From positions 111,394 to 175,393 of the forward strand of contig PLDC01000002.1 in assembly GCA_003134995.1 (NCBI GenBank): a DNA stretch of 64,000 nt. Direction: 5' to 3'. Below the pieces are notes generated by a model that was not told the DNA's origin, did no database searches, and was given only the letters and a program-made list of their open reading frames with translations. The position numbers and the translations under genes are program-made. This document shows positions 54,204-63,147 of this stretch, one piece after another; positions within the stretch are counted from its first letter, which is position 1; each line of letters starts with the position of its first letter. The DNA is from Acidobacteriaceae bacterium. GTDB taxonomy: Bacteria; Acidobacteriota; Terriglobia; Terriglobales; Acidobacteriaceae.

Positions 54204-55115
54204 CTACTTCTTGCGAGGTTGACTGGGCTTCTCTCGGCCGACACCCAAGTCAACCAGCCATTCCTTGACCTGAGAGCCGATGAGGTCGGGATGATCCTCC
54301 TGCAGATAATGAATGCCGGAGGAAAGTTGGACGAGTCTGCAGTTCGTAAGACCCTTCGCAAAGCTCCTGCCGAATGCCGGAGAGACGAAAGAGCCCGGAT
54401 CTCCCACGAAAAGCAGTTTTGGATAGGTCGATTCGGCTAACGCGCGGTGTGCTTCCTCCATCGTGGAATATACATCTGCCGGTTCCCCGGCGATGGGCAG
54501 TTCACGCGGGAAGAGCAATGTCGGCCGTCGCGATTGGGGCGTAGGAAATGGCGCTCTGTACACTGACATCTCCTCATCCGTCAGCTTGCGGACCGTCGCC
54601 GCAGGCAGCATCTGCTCGACGAACATATTCTTCTCGAGAATCATCTCTTCGCCCACCCCGGGCGTTCTGAATTTCTTGAAGATCTCGGCTCCTTTCGCTG
54701 GAAGATCGTCCCAGCTAGGAATGGGGCGAATGAACTCCATGAATGCAAGTCCGCGGATGAATTCTGGCCTGCGGGCGGCCAAATGGAAGGCAAGTCCCGT
54801 TCCCCAGTCCTGCGCGATCACGAATGCTGAAGAGATGCCGGCTTGGTCGAGGAAAGCATCGAGGTACCGCACATGATCTTCGAAGCGATACTCGATGTCG
54901 GGTTTTCCCGATTGGCCGAACCCGATAAGGTCAGGCGCGATGCAATGCGCGACCGGTGCAACCAGCGGAAGAATATTTCGATATATATAAGACGAGGTTG
55001 GATTCCCGTGCAAGAAAAGCGCCGCTGGTGCTTGCGGATCGCCCGCTTCACGGTAGGCCATGGTTGAAGCCAAAACATTCACTTGATGCAAGGTAATATC
55101 GAAGGGGATGGTCAT
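54204..55115 (-). CDS. Haloalkane dehalogenase-like alpha/beta hydrolase
   Basis: 303 residues from ATG 55115, which has AAGGAGCAGC just upstream; the longer reading is leader sequence. HGNPTSS (36-42) provides the oxyanion Asn. The nucleophile is Asp103 in VIAQDWGTGL with the halide-binding Trp104 next to it. The base His lies in HYLQEDHPD near the C-terminus. These are the marks of the DhaA/LinB-type haloalkane dehalogenases, which cleave carbon-halogen bonds with water. Substrate range cannot be read from sequence. It is on the opposite strand from the genes that follow. Confidence 0.88.
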   Translation of the reverse strand: MTIPFDITLHQVNVLASTMAYREAGDPQAPAALFLHGNPTSSYIYRNILPLVAPVAHCIAPDLIGFGQSGKPDIEYRFEDHVRYLDAFLDQAGISSAFVIAQDWGTGLAFHLAARRPEFIRGLAFMEFIRPIPSWDDLPAKGAEIFKKFRTPGVGEEMILEKNMFVEQMLPAATVRKLTDEEMSVYRAPFPTPQSRRPTLLFPRELPIAGEPADVYSTMEEAHRALAESTYPKLLFVGDPGSFVSPAFGRSFAKGLTNCRLVQLSSGIHYLQEDHPDLIGSQVKEWLVDLGVGREKPSQPRKK

Positions 55116-55354
55116 GCTGCTCCTTTTTTGACGGTTCGAACAATCTGTTAGTTGATCGTGGGGTTGCGCGGAACCGGTATCTTTCCGATGCCGGCTGTGC
55201 ACCACCAGGTGCTCATACTGCGGCTCCGGAGCCTTGCACCTACGCAAATCAGGTTTGCGGCTATCGAACAGGCAAGTGAGCTGTTTTGCTCAACGTAACC
55301 CTGCTCTGCGGCGGAGACTTACATTCTTAGTTGAAGAGTGCACCGAGGTCTTCT

Positions 55355-55558
55355 ATGAACCGAGAGCAGTCGTCGCACTATCTACTCATTGCAATCGTTG
55401 CTACAGCCGTTGTCGCAAACTTGGCTCCCGCAACGGGAGTTGCTCAGTCGGCATCAATCGCGTCCGACAACAGACCACGTCCCGGCAACCCGGTCACCGG
55501 ATGGAGCGGCAACTTCTCGTCAACTGAGCCGTACTCCGCTGGTCCAGGCAAGGACTAG
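55355..55558 (+). CDS. Short secreted peptide ORF
   Basis: 67 residues from ATG 55355 with a signal peptide (YLLIAIVATAVVANLAP, then VAQSAS) and a short Gly/Ser/Pro-rich mature part. It could be the detached leader of the PEBP remnant that follows, because the two frames are only a few bases apart. Weak as an independent gene. Confidence 0.4.
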   Translation: MNREQSSHYLLIAIVATAVVANLAPATGVAQSASIASDNRPRPGNPVTGWSGNFSSTEPYSAGPGKD

Positions 55559-55563
55559 CGCAG

Positions 55564-55788
55564 CTGCCTGATAGATCAGTCCAGGCACTTAATCAAGCCA
55601 AAAAGATCGGCTATATGGGAATGGCGGCGAAAGCGGCCGGTCCCTACCATCACTACACTTTTGAACTGTTTGCTCTCGATACAAAGCTGAAGCTAGGACA
55701 GGACGCGACGCAAGCGGACTTGCTGAAAGGGATGAATGGACACATCTTGATGAAGGGTGTCTTGGTCGGGCGGCTCCACCTTCCCTAA
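55564..55788 (+). pseudogene. PEBP (YbhB/YbcL, Raf-kinase-inhibitor-like) C-terminal remnant
   Basis: The open frame without a start reads GPYHHYTFELFALDTKLKLG, then DATQADLLKGMNGHILMKG and VLVGRL, which is the C-terminal third of YbhB/YbcL-type phosphatidylethanolamine-binding proteins. The N-terminal two thirds, including the ligand-binding DPD region, are missing. Confidence 0.7.
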
Positions 55789-55789
55789 G

Positions 55790-56623
55790 ATGCCAACGGC
55801 TGCGAAGCATGAAATTGGACGCGAGAAAGGTGCTTACGTGATCACGAGAAAATCTGCATTCGTGGACAATGGCAAGGCAAGAATTGAGACGTACATTGAC
55901 GGTTCCGGCCCGGCGTTGGTGGTGCTCCCTTCCTACGGTCGCGACGGCGGCGAAGATTATGATCGGTTCGCAGCCGCAATCGCGCGGAGCGGGTTTTCTG
56001 TTCTTCGGCCTCAGCCACGGGGCATTGGGAAATCAACAGGCCCGATGACAGATGTCAGCATGCAGGACCAGGTGGACGATGTTGCCGCCGCGATCCATGA
56101 ATTGGCAGGCGGTAAGGCTACTATCCTGGGACACGCCTATGGGAATTTCGTCGCGAAGGCACTGGCGTGTAGTCATCCTGACTCGGTCAATGGAGTTATC
56201 CTAGCCGCCACTCAAGCAAGCAAATTTCCAGACGCGGTTGGAAACACTCCCGGCATCGCCGGCAACCTGAGCGAACCAGAGAGTGTGCGCCTCAGCGCAC
56301 TTACTTTCGCGTTCTTCGCTCCCCCAAGTGACGCGCGAATCTGGCTTGAGGGATGGTATCCCGAAACGCTCCACATGCAGATGGCAAGCGTCGCAAAGAT
56401 CAACACTCACGACTTCTGGTCTGCGGGCAAAGGGCCAGTGCTGGAGATCATTGCCGAGAGTGACCCCTTTAAGCCTTACTCGTACTGGCGGGAGTTCAGA
56501 GACCAGTTTGGTTCGCGAATCACAACTCGTGTAATTACCGATGCTAGTCACGCCTTGTTCCCTGAACAGCCGGATTTGATTGCGCGTGCAGTCCTATCAT
56601 GGTTGCAATGCAAAACCTCCTGA
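55790..56623 (+). CDS. Alpha/beta hydrolase with Ala in place of the nucleophile
   Basis: 277 residues from ATG 55790, which follows the PEBP remnant by 1 bp. The alpha/beta hydrolase pattern is clear: VVLPSYGRDGGEDYDRF, RPQPRGIGKSTGPM, then ILGHAYGNFVAKALA and SHALFPEQP. The nucleophile elbow is GHAYG (114-118), with Ala116 where Ser, Cys or Asp is expected. The C-terminal His (DASHALF) is kept. It overlaps the next gene by about 16 bp. Possibly non-hydrolytic, or using a displaced nucleophile; I recall relatives with GHAFGN. Confidence 0.75.
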   Translation: MPTAAKHEIGREKGAYVITRKSAFVDNGKARIETYIDGSGPALVVLPSYGRDGGEDYDRFAAAIARSGFSVLRPQPRGIGKSTGPMTDVSMQDQVDDVAAAIHELAGGKATILGHAYGNFVAKALACSHPDSVNGVILAATQASKFPDAVGNTPGIAGNLSEPESVRLSALTFAFFAPPSDARIWLEGWYPETLHMQMASVAKINTHDFWSAGKGPVLEIIAESDPFKPYSYWREFRDQFGSRITTRVITDASHALFPEQPDLIARAVLSWLQCKTS

Positions 56624-57573
56624 GACCTTTTTCCAGACGTGCACTCTCGGTGATTCCAGTTCCTTTTGCAGGGCTGCTGCTTCTCTGTTGCTTGGCGAGT
56701 GAACAAGGCCAAGCCCAAGGTCCGATGCATCCGTCAGAACCGACAGTGAACCTTGGCGATACGAGCTTTCTCGATGCAGTGGGGGGACCGGGCTTGCTGA
56801 TTGAAGAGATCGGCGATGTTAGTCACGACGGCAAAGTCGCAAACGGTACCGGAGGAAGTGTCGCTAATGCACCCGGCATCAATGCTGTGAGCGGTTTGAC
56901 GCACATCGCCTGGCTGAGCAAGGGTCGCCTGCTTGCGGGATGGTATGGAGTCGAAGTGGTTGCGGTTGCCGCGCACGTGAACGCGGGGCCGAATGGAGAC
57001 GTCGGCGGCTGGGGCAATCTCACGGTCTCACCGTTGATCATGCAATGGAAACAGCGAAAAGTCGGCCTGGTTGGAATTGTGCAGCGATTTGTTTTGGACT
57101 TCGAGCTACCCGTCGGAGAATACCGCCGCGACGTAGCGGTCAGTCTTGGCAGCAATGCGTTTACGGTCCATCCTTATTATGCGGTAACGTTATTTCCGAC
57201 CAAGAGGTTCGAGACGAGCTGGCGAGTTCATTACCTCTGGAATGGAACGAACAACGCACCTCCTTTCGCAACTGCCGCTCGATCGACGCAAGCGGGACAG
57301 GCAATTCATTTCAATGCAACGGCAGGTTACAGATTTCCTCATGGCGTTTGGATCGGGGCCAATGGGTACTACCTGAAACAGGTGACGGATCCAAAGATTG
57401 ACGGAGTTAGTCTGCCAAATTCTCCAGAACAAGTCGGCGCGATCGGCCCAGGGGCTGTTTGGGATTTGGGACGGTGCCTGCTGTATGCGAATGGGTATCA
57501 CGAGTTCGGCGCGGAGAATCGCCCCGAAGGAAACAAGATCGTTCTGCGAGTGCAGTGGATCGTCGGTAAGTGA
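56608..57573 (+). CDS. Outer-membrane protein, phenol-degradation MetA type
   Basis: About 321 residues with a signal peptide (VIPVPFAGLLLLCCLASEQGQA). The body is a beta-barrel pattern with alternating strands and aromatic girdles (HIAWLSKGRLLAGWYGVEVVA, FVLDFELPVGEY, HPYYAVTLFPTKRFETSWRVH) typical of the MetA-pathway phenol degradation/transport family (PF13557). It probably moves aromatic or hydrophobic compounds across the outer membrane, in keeping with the hydrolase neighbours. Start overlaps the upstream gene. Confidence 0.75.
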   Translation: MQNLLRPFSRRALSVIPVPFAGLLLLCCLASEQGQAQGPMHPSEPTVNLGDTSFLDAVGGPGLLIEEIGDVSHDGKVANGTGGSVANAPGINAVSGLTHIAWLSKGRLLAGWYGVEVVAVAAHVNAGPNGDVGGWGNLTVSPLIMQWKQRKVGLVGIVQRFVLDFELPVGEYRRDVAVSLGSNAFTVHPYYAVTLFPTKRFETSWRVHYLWNGTNNAPPFATAARSTQAGQAIHFNATAGYRFPHGVWIGANGYYLKQVTDPKIDGVSLPNSPEQVGAIGPGAVWDLGRCLLYANGYHEFGAENRPEGNKIVLRVQWIVGK

Positions 57574-57620
57574 TCGAGAGTCATCCACCATCTAGCGATT
57601 GCCAGTACAGGAGAACACTC

Positions 57621-58481
57621 ATGAAGAAATGGCTTTCAGAAACATTGGATCTCGGCATTCATGCTCTCACCGGGGGACAAGGGGCAACAGTGGTCTTGGT
57701 TCCGGGCTGGCCCGAAACGGCAGAGGCCTATAGCGAAGTCTTTCCTTTACTGGCGAAGAATCACAGCGTCATTGCCGTGGACCCACCAGGACTCGGGGAT
57801 TCGACACCGTCCGAAGCAGGATACGATACGGGCGCGATCAGTAGGACCCTCGAGACATCTTTGCGTTCCCGCACAAAGGAAGGTTTTCATCTTGTCGGAC
57901 ACGATGTTGGCGCATGGATCGCCTATGCCTGGGCAGCGCAGTTTCCGGATCGCGTGAAGAGTCTGACTCTGCTCGACTCGGCCTTGCCTGGCCTGTTTCA
58001 ACCGCAAAATTTCCCACTACCTTATGAGGTCAATCTGAAGCTCTGGCAGCTTTCCTTCAATTTGATTCCCGAACTCCCGGAGCTTCTGACCAAAGACCGG
58101 GAACGCGAATTTATCGATTGGTTCTTTCGCAACAAAGCGGTGCAGTTGGAAAAGATCCCCACCGAGAACCGCGAACGCTATGTTGCGTGCTATTCGAAGC
58201 CCGGTGGCATGAGCCAGGGATTTGCATATTACCGAGCCACGGCTCAAAGCGCGTCACAGAATGTGGAGTTCAGCAAGCACAAGCTTCAGATGCCGGTGCT
58301 CGCCATCGGCGGGAGTGGAGCGCAAGGCGACAACCTGAGACTGTCCATGGAGTCTTTGGCCGCGAATGTCTCTGGTGGTGTCATCGAAGACTGTGGGCAC
58401 TATGTGATGGAAGAGCAGCCCGACGTTCTGGCCCACCGGCTTCTCGAGTTCATCAAACACGTGGAGGACCCTGCGCTATGA
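57621..58481 (+). CDS. Alpha/beta hydrolase, epoxide-hydrolase/dehalogenase type
   Basis: 286 residues from ATG 57621, preceded by CAGGAG. Its nucleophile elbow is GHDVG (93-97, Asp95), and the oxyanion strand is VPGWPETAEAY. The C-terminal His lies in EDCGHYVMEEQP. An Asp nucleophile marks epoxide hydrolases and related dehalogenases. The stop overlaps the start of the XapX gene (ATGA), so the two are coupled. Confidence 0.82.
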   Translation: MKKWLSETLDLGIHALTGGQGATVVLVPGWPETAEAYSEVFPLLAKNHSVIAVDPPGLGDSTPSEAGYDTGAISRTLETSLRSRTKEGFHLVGHDVGAWIAYAWAAQFPDRVKSLTLLDSALPGLFQPQNFPLPYEVNLKLWQLSFNLIPELPELLTKDREREFIDWFFRNKAVQLEKIPTENRERYVACYSKPGGMSQGFAYYRATAQSASQNVEFSKHKLQMPVLAIGGSGAQGDNLRLSMESLAANVSGGVIEDCGHYVMEEQPDVLAHRLLEFIKHVEDPAL

Positions 58482-58654
58482 AACCCTTCTTCTTTTCGTT
58501 TGTGGTGGGGTGCGCCGTTGGGCTGCTCTATGCAGCGCTGCGCGTAAAGAGCCCAGCTCCTCCCGTCGTCGCCCTACTCGGACTGCTTGGCATGGTGCTG
58601 GGAGAAGAGTTCTTCCTGTGGGTTGCGCCAATCGTTCGTTCGCAATGGAAGTAA
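58478..58654 (+). CDS. XapX-domain small membrane protein
   Basis: 58 residues with two membrane spans (FFFSFVVGCAVGLLYAAL, VVALLGLLGMVLGEEFFLWV) and the XapX/DUF1427 pattern RVKSPAPPVVALLGLLGM. Function unknown. It overlaps the hydrolase stop by 4 bp and lies 9 bp before the glyoxalase-fold gene. Confidence 0.75.
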   Translation: MKPFFFSFVVGCAVGLLYAALRVKSPAPPVVALLGLLGMVLGEEFFLWVAPIVRSQWK

Positions 58655-58663
58655 AGGACTTAC

Positions 58664-59791
58664 ATGATGTCGAATCAAGGAATCGTATCCGCAAGGCACG
58701 TCGATCATGTTGGAATGACAGTACCGAATCTGGACGAAGCCATTCGCTTCTTCGAGGACGCTCTGGGTGGCCTGCTTCTCTGGCGTGTAGGACCGTTTCA
58801 CGAAACAGCCACGGGCGTTCCAATCAATAGCGTCCAGATTGCCATGCTCAGGCTCGGTCCAAGCCTCAATATTGAACTGCTGGAGTTTGATGCGGACCAG
58901 CAACAACGGAAGATGCCCAGCAACATTGACATGGGGGCCGGACACATCGCGTTCTTCGTGGACGACATCCTTGCCGCAGCGGAGTCGCTGAGAAAACATG
59001 GAGCCGAACTACTGCAGGGACCGCTCGAAGGCGCCGGAGAGGAAAAAAAGGGAGAGAAGATTTGGTACTTCAAGACGCCATGGGGAGCCTTCATGGAGAT
59101 TCTATGGCGTCCCGATCATCTACCCTACGAACAGAAGACGGAGAACCGACTTTTTAATCAGAAGGGTCCTTGGTCGAATCGTCCTGTGACCCAAGGTATT
59201 CAGTCTGCCAAACATGTTGACCATGTTGGCATGGTCGTGCCGGACCTAGATGCGGCTGTTGAATTCTTTGAGGAAGCCCTCGGCGCGCAGTTGCTCTGGC
59301 GTGTCGGTCCATTTCACAAGACGCCGACCGGGGTCCCAATCAAGAGTGTCATCCTCGCAATGTTGCGGCTCGGACCAAACCTGAATATTGAGCTGCAGGC
59401 TTTTGAAGCGGAGCAACAAGAGAAACATTTGCCCAGCAATGTTGATTTTGGGGCCACACACATTGCCTTCTTCGTAGAGGATATTCAAGCGGCAGCCGCG
59501 TCTCTGGCGGGCTACGGTGCGGAGCTTCTGCACGGTCCGATCGAGAGTGCGGGTGACGCGAAAAAGGGAGAACAGATTCGGTACTTCAAAACACCGTGGG
59601 GTGGTCTTATGGAGATACTGTGGCGTCCCGATCATCTTCCCTATGAGGAAACCACAGAGAACCGATTGTTTCAGCGTCCCAGAGGACGTCGGATGGTGAG
59701 TCGGAAGCGTCGGGTGAGTCTAGAGAATCATCATGCTATTTCGCAAGGGCAAGGACGAATCAACGCATGTTGCGGACAGGTCGCACGCTGA
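58664..59791 (+). CDS. Tandem glyoxalase/VOC-fold protein
   Basis: 375 residues with two glyoxalase/VOC units at about residues 10-160 and 182-340. Both units carry HVDHVGM-VP, LLWRVGPFH, AMLRLGP, HIAFFV-DI, KKGE and TPWG-MEILWRPDHLPYE, so the second arose by internal duplication. Metal-ligand positions (His, Glu, His, Glu) look preserved in each. Members of this fold include glyoxalases, dioxygenases and methylmalonyl-CoA epimerases; the specific reaction cannot be told. The C-terminal 40 residues are basic and unrelated. Confidence 0.82.
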   Translation: MMSNQGIVSARHVDHVGMTVPNLDEAIRFFEDALGGLLLWRVGPFHETATGVPINSVQIAMLRLGPSLNIELLEFDADQQQRKMPSNIDMGAGHIAFFVDDILAAAESLRKHGAELLQGPLEGAGEEKKGEKIWYFKTPWGAFMEILWRPDHLPYEQKTENRLFNQKGPWSNRPVTQGIQSAKHVDHVGMVVPDLDAAVEFFEEALGAQLLWRVGPFHKTPTGVPIKSVILAMLRLGPNLNIELQAFEAEQQEKHLPSNVDFGATHIAFFVEDIQAAAASLAGYGAELLHGPIESAGDAKKGEQIRYFKTPWGGLMEILWRPDHLPYEETTENRLFQRPRGRRMVSRKRRVSLENHHAISQGQGRINACCGQVAR

Positions 59792-59798
59792 GGAGAAA

Positions 59799-59993
59799 AT
59801 GATCAAACCCAGTGCTCGGAACACAGCGCATGCTCAAAGAGACGTTTGGAGTAGCAACCCGGGACCGCAGAATTCCGCTCTCGCCAGCCTAAATCCGAAC
59901 AGTAATATTCTACCTTCAACCGACCATGGCTCAGTCGGCTCGATCTGGCATTCTTTCGAGCGGACGCATGGGCGCGTCCAAGAAGGAGGCTGA
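59799..59993 (+). CDS. Short hypothetical ORF
   Basis: 64 residues from ATG 59799 with GAGGAG just upstream. Ser/Asn-rich, no domain. The overlap with the end of the glyoxalase gene and its composition leave real doubt. Confidence 0.35.
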   Translation: MIKPSARNTAHAQRDVWSSNPGPQNSALASLNPNSNILPSTDHGSVGSIWHSFERTHGRVQEGG

Positions 59994-60075
59994 TCAGCTA
60001 GCGGAATAATACTTTGGCGCATGATCAGACGAGCGTCAGTTACGGGGCCACCGAATCGAGTGTGAGGAGGAAAGG

Positions 60076-61035
60076 ATGCACGAGTATTCAGAACGAAACT
60101 TTACCTCGGGAACCGCTGGGTTAGTCGCGATAGACAAGGTAGGGAATGAGGTGCTGTTCCTCGATCCTGTGACCTACTGCATCACAAAGACAATTGCAGG
60201 TTTTGAACCGAAGGTGCATGAGTTATTGATATCGGAGGACCACACAAAGGCATTCGTTCCAATCTATGGGAATGGCATCCACGGCGACAATCCAGATCCG
60301 GGCCATCTCATCGCTGTCATAGATTTGACCCACAAAGAGCATATAGCTAACTTCGACGTGTCGCCGTATGAGGCTCCGCACGGAATGCGGTGGGGCTCTC
60401 TTGGACAACTTTACTGCATCTGTGAAAACAGCGGGGTGGTTCTCGCGATGAACCCGCAGACAGGCGGGATTGATCACGTGTTGGAGGTGGGGTCGGATAA
60501 GGGGCACAGAATTGAGATTCTGCCAGACGGTTCAAAGCTGTACGCCGAGACCGAAGAGGACGCGTTCCTTGCCATTATCGACTTGCAATCTCGAAAACGT
60601 ATTAAGAAGCTCTCCCTGCCGAGCGAGTTGGACGGCTTGGGCATGTCTCCGGATGGGGAGACCGTCTTAGCAGTAGACGGGAAGAAACCGATCCTGTTTG
60701 TCATCGACACCGAAACCGACACACTCACAACTACTGTGAGTCTCAAGCATCATCAGAAGGCAGCTCAGATCGTAAGGTACAGTCCCAACGGGAAATTCAT
60801 CGTAGTCACGAGCCACGAAGAGCCGCTTGGGACGATCCTGAACGCAGACCTCAGCGACCAGAAGAGCATTCAACTCGGCAAGGGGCCGATGGACATGGCG
60901 TTTCATCCCGACGGCAATACTGTTCTTGTTGCCAATCAGGGCGATGGCACGATCTCTGTTGTTGATTTGCGCGAGGCCAAGGCTCTGAAGACCGTACATG
61001 CCGGTGCTGGAATTGAAAGCCTGTCGTTCTATTAA
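60076..61035 (+). CDS. YncE-like seven-bladed beta-propeller protein
   Basis: 319 residues, no signal peptide. Repeated blades of the YVTN/cytochrome-D1-like type are visible: GLVAIDKVGNEVLFLDPVTY, LIAVIDLTHKEHIANFDV, LAIIDLQSRKRIKKLSLPSE, ILFVIDTETDTLTTTVSL, TVLVANQGDGTISVVDLREA. Such propellers often bind metabolites or act as lactonase-like enzymes. Probably cytoplasmic. An upstream ribosome site (GAGGAAAGG) is present. Confidence 0.78.
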   Translation: MHEYSERNFTSGTAGLVAIDKVGNEVLFLDPVTYCITKTIAGFEPKVHELLISEDHTKAFVPIYGNGIHGDNPDPGHLIAVIDLTHKEHIANFDVSPYEAPHGMRWGSLGQLYCICENSGVVLAMNPQTGGIDHVLEVGSDKGHRIEILPDGSKLYAETEEDAFLAIIDLQSRKRIKKLSLPSELDGLGMSPDGETVLAVDGKKPILFVIDTETDTLTTTVSLKHHQKAAQIVRYSPNGKFIVVTSHEEPLGTILNADLSDQKSIQLGKGPMDMAFHPDGNTVLVANQGDGTISVVDLREAKALKTVHAGAGIESLSFY

Positions 61036-61050
61036 GTAAGTGAGTCCACT

Positions 61051-61386
61051 ATGACAGCCTGGAAGCAACTAGCAAAAGCGCACGAGATGCACATGCCCGA
61101 GTTCTCCTTTGCCAATGGAGAGCGGCGCTATGTGAAGCTTCATTGTCGCACCCTGGGTCAGCTCAATTCCGAGAGAAACAACGCAGTGCTTCTTCTTCAT
61201 GGAACCACCGGCAGTAGCATGCAATTTCTCCAGCCAGATATGGCCAACTTCCTATTTGAGCGGGATCAGCCACTCGACCACAACGAATATTTTCTCATCA
61301 CTCGCCGCCGCTTATTCCGACACCATCGGAGTACCAGCCATCATTTCTATCGAATTGTTTCCGCAGTTGATGGCGCTCGAGGGTGA
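61051..61386 (+). pseudogene. Homoserine O-acetyltransferase (MetX)-like N-terminal fragment
   Basis: The first roughly 85 residues (EFSFANGERRYVKLHCRTLG, LLLHGTTGSSMQFLQPDMAN, LDHNEYFLIT) match the beginning of MetX-family alpha/beta hydrolases. After that the frame changes and no nucleophile elbow or later part is found, so the gene is broken. Confidence 0.65.
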
Positions 61387-61773
61387 CCGGGGGGCTGGGC
61401 CGCTCCTGCGCTCCATCTCCGGAATAGCGACTTTTTCCTTACCTGAGGCAGGCTTCGATATAGACTCATCCGATCAAATTGGCGCAGGATGATCAAGTGT
61501 ACTGGCGAAGATTTCTGCCTGATGGCATCGTGCGTCGGTCGCCGAATGCCGCTCTGAGCGCTTACTCATTGTGATTCGAGATATTCGCAACCGTTCCGCA
61601 GTTTCATTTCGTTGCTGACGCCCACTCATCGATTCGGATTGCATAGAAGCAACAGGGCGCAGACGCAATGGGAATTCTGCTCCAGGATGGGCTTCCGCTA
61701 CACGTGTAACTCCGCACAACCAAACAATTCGTACGGCTGCAGGCTCCCTAACATCATCTTCCGGAATTTAAGT
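61387..61773. other. Gap without a convincing gene
   Basis: 387 bp between the MetX fragment and mlaD. I checked for the missing MetX part in all frames and did not find it. Confidence 0.4.
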
Positions 61774-63147
61774 TCATTTCACTTTAGCGAGCAGGACAAC
61801 GCAAGCCCCGTCCCAAGAGCTTTTGCCGGAAGAGGCGGGCGCGGTAGCATTCAGCGGCATCAGTCCAATGTTCCTGGCGCTGAGATGGAAGTGCTCCTCA
61901 AGGTAGTGCGCGACCAGTATCGAACGAGATCTCGATGCAACCATTTCATCGGCAGCCAAAGCCTGATTCGAATAGCCTTCAACGATGATCGGTTGATCGA
62001 TGACCGAATTCTTGATGGTGCCGATGAGTTGATCGATTTGCTGCTCGCCTGCGGGGGAAAGAACTTCATTGCCCTTGGCATCCGTCGCGAACGCATCCGT
62101 CGCATTGAGCCAGGCGCGTTGGCTTCTTTGGCTTTCGAAGTAAGAGTTGCTGCGATATTGATCGGGAGTCAGCTCTTGCAGACTATAAAAGCCTCTCTTT
62201 TTGAAAAATCCTCGGAAGAAAAACTCGTGTTTGAGGGCCTCGGTGTCTTCCGCCATGTTGGCGGTTGCGAGATTTACATTCGCCAGGGATTCCCTGATAT
62301 TCTCCGCGGCGTTATCACCGGCGCGGTCAGGACCCAGTGCCTCGTTCAAGGCTACATTCAGTTGCCGGGAGGTTTGATCGAGATTCCGGGAGGCGTCCTT
62401 TGCGTTGTTCAGGGTGTCCTCGGCTTTCTGGGAAAGGTCTCGCGACTGGAAGTCTGTCATTACCTGCTTCGCCTGAACGAATACCTGATCCAAATTGGCG
62501 GTGGCCTGCTGCGCATTCCCCACCGCTGCTTTTACTGAGTTCGATGTTTGCTGGTCAGTGAGCAGCATACCTACAGTGCCTTTTCCACTCCGGATGCCGT
62601 CCACGATTCCGTTCGCGTTGTTGACCGTTGCGCTAATTGCATCGAGCGTGCCATCGGCTTTCGTCCTTATATCTCCAATGGTGACATTGGCCTGATCCAT
62701 GACGCCCGTCATCTTCGCAATCACGGCGGAGAGTTCGATCGGTTCCTGGCCGCGCAGCGTCGCTCCGCGCGGTGCCTGCTGAGCCTGGTCCGTGCCATCA
62801 TGGATCAGCAAGAACTTGTCTCCGACAAGGCCATCGGATTCCACCGTTACGAACGAATCCTCGCGAACGAGCTTATGAAGTTTGTCATCGACATGCAGCT
62901 TCAACCTGAATTTGCCAGATGGACGATCCGGTATCTGAATTGCGCTGACTTGGCCCGCGCTAAAACCGGAGACTTTTACCTTAGACCCTGGCGAGATTCC
63001 ATTCGTGTTGGTCAGTTCAGTGAAGAAATCCACATGACGGCTAAAGGCCTCATGGCTGTTCCCGATCAGGAACAGGCCGACACTGAACAGCACCACAGCA
63101 GACAGAACGAATACGCCGATGGCCGCATAATTGATTTTCATATACAA
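61774..63147 (-). CDS. mlaD: MlaD-type MCE protein with OmpA-like C-terminus
   Basis: About 455 residues (start at 63147 or the ATG at 63141). An N-terminal membrane anchor (AAIGVFVLSAVVLFSVGLFLI) and the MCE domain (TELTNTNGISPGSKVKVSGF) define the lipid-binding MlaD-type subunit. A long helical stretch follows. The C-terminal 100 residues look like an OmpA peptidoglycan-binding domain (LSPAGEQQIDQLIGTI, SRSRSILVAHYLEEHF), unusual for MlaD and fitting a tether to the cell wall. Last gene of the mla operon, overlapping mlaF by 10 bp. Confidence 0.85.
   Translation of the reverse strand: MYMKINYAAIGVFVLSAVVLFSVGLFLIGNSHEAFSRHVDFFTELTNTNGISPGSKVKVSGFSAGQVSAIQIPDRPSGKFRLKLHVDDKLHKLVREDSFVTVESDGLVGDKFLLIHDGTDQAQQAPRGATLRGQEPIELSAVIAKMTGVMDQANVTIGDIRTKADGTLDAISATVNNANGIVDGIRSGKGTVGMLLTDQQTSNSVKAAVGNAQQATANLDQVFVQAKQVMTDFQSRDLSQKAEDTLNNAKDASRNLDQTSRQLNVALNEALGPDRAGDNAAENIRESLANVNLATANMAEDTEALKHEFFFRGFFKKRGFYSLQELTPDQYRSNSYFESQRSQRAWLNATDAFATDAKGNEVLSPAGEQQIDQLIGTIKNSVIDQPIIVEGYSNQALAADEMVASRSRSILVAHYLEEHFHLSARNIGLMPLNATAPASSGKSSWDGACVVLLAKVK

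Noticed and set aside
61612-62538. 308-codon plus-strand ORF opposite mlaD
   Set aside because: Antisense to a well-supported MCE gene, with no recognisable domain.
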